Shown here piece by piece: positions 46,259-46,684 of a stretch of 46,684 bases of DNA. Where the stretch lies: assembly GCA_903958625.1 (NCBI GenBank), contig CAJBTU010000028.1:1-46684 (forward strand), read 5' to 3'. The number at the start of each line of letters is the position of its first letter. Positions within the stretch are counted from its first letter, which is position 1. Both the position numbers and the translations under genes were made by a program. Below the pieces are notes generated by a model. That model ran no database searches. It had not been told where the DNA came from and saw only the letters and a program-made list of their open reading frames with translations. This DNA is from an uncultured Ignavibacteriota bacterium (GTDB lineage Bacteria; Bacteroidota; Ignavibacteria; UBA10030; UBA8401).

Positions 46259-46683
46259 GTGAACATCAATAATACCCCAAAGACAATTGACTGCGCCAGA
46301 AGAAGGAATCCAAGTTTTTTAAATCTCACTCGTTCGTTCAATTGTATTGTTCCGTACACTGCATGAACAATCATCGGTACAAAGGCGATAACAACGGTGA
46401 ACACCGTCCAGCGAAAGAGCGACAGAAGAATGACCGCGGCAATAACAAACAAATGATAAAGAATATTCATTTTCCCCAGTTTCAGTTTTTCCTTTGCCGA
46501 AAAATGTTCCGCTGAACGCGATGCCGCGCCGATCTTCATGTGAACGTAAAAGACACTGCAGCCGAAGAACAGAAAGTTCAATATCCACAGCACCGCTCCA
46601 TTCAGGTCGAACGATCCTGTGGAAACATAATAAGCAGCCGGAGCACTCAGCGTCAGCCCTGCAACGGCCGTCAGATCGCCTGC
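46249..46683 (-). CDS. YwiC-like membrane protein, C-terminal part (truncated by window edge)
   Basis: Frame is open to the edge: '...GLTLSAPAAYYVSTGSFDLNGAVLWILNFLFFGCSVFYVHMKIGAASR...'; the ORF-track GTG start at 46593 is probably internal. Confidence 0.7.
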   Translation of the reverse strand, partial: AGDLTAVAGLTLSAPAAYYVSTGSFDLNGAVLWILNFLFFGCSVFYVHMKIGAASRSAEHFSAKEKLKLGKMNILYHLFVIAAVILLSLFRWTVFTVVIAFVPMIVHAVYGTIQLNERVRFKKLGFLLLAQSIVFGVLLMFTWS

Positions 46684-46684
46684 A

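Overview
This 46.7 kb window is mostly ordinary chromosomal sequence, probably from a Bacteroidota/Ignavibacteria-like bacterium (inferred from protein style and gene order; no rRNA is present to place it). About 48 well-supported CDSs are present. They include a SurA-like PPIase cluster, rpsT, an asparagine-synthase-like gene, a miaB / SPOR / sigma-54 regulator / lptE block, pta, a QueF homologue, glycan genes (GT2, GT4, methyltransferase, DUF2723), hemW, tandem signal peptidases, lepA and an M1 peptidase. Further along are two ECF sigma factor loci, mreD-mrdA-rodA, a thioredoxin/rhodanese/OsmC/DUF302 thiol-sulfur cluster and, at the right edge, nosD-F-L-Y accessory genes. I saw no CRISPR array, prophage, transposase, tRNA or rRNA. 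The observations most worth a second look are: (1) a 12-nt poly-C tract that splits the asparagine-synthase-like gene into two frames, rejoined by loss of one C (candidate phase-variable switch or assembly error); (2) a QueF homologue whose catalytic Cys is Gly and whose conserved active-site His is Tyr; (3) a four-helix-bundle (S23/IVS-type) gene flanked by 22-bp inverted repeats; (4) an unannotated 30-codon ORF with a strong Shine-Dalgarno sequence directly upstream of an M1 peptidase/beta-barrel gene; (5) tandem, possibly alternative, hairpins between an ECF sigma gene and its membrane-protein neighbour; and (6) palindromic dispersed-type repeats. No clear, complete, previously undescribed multi-gene system was identified.
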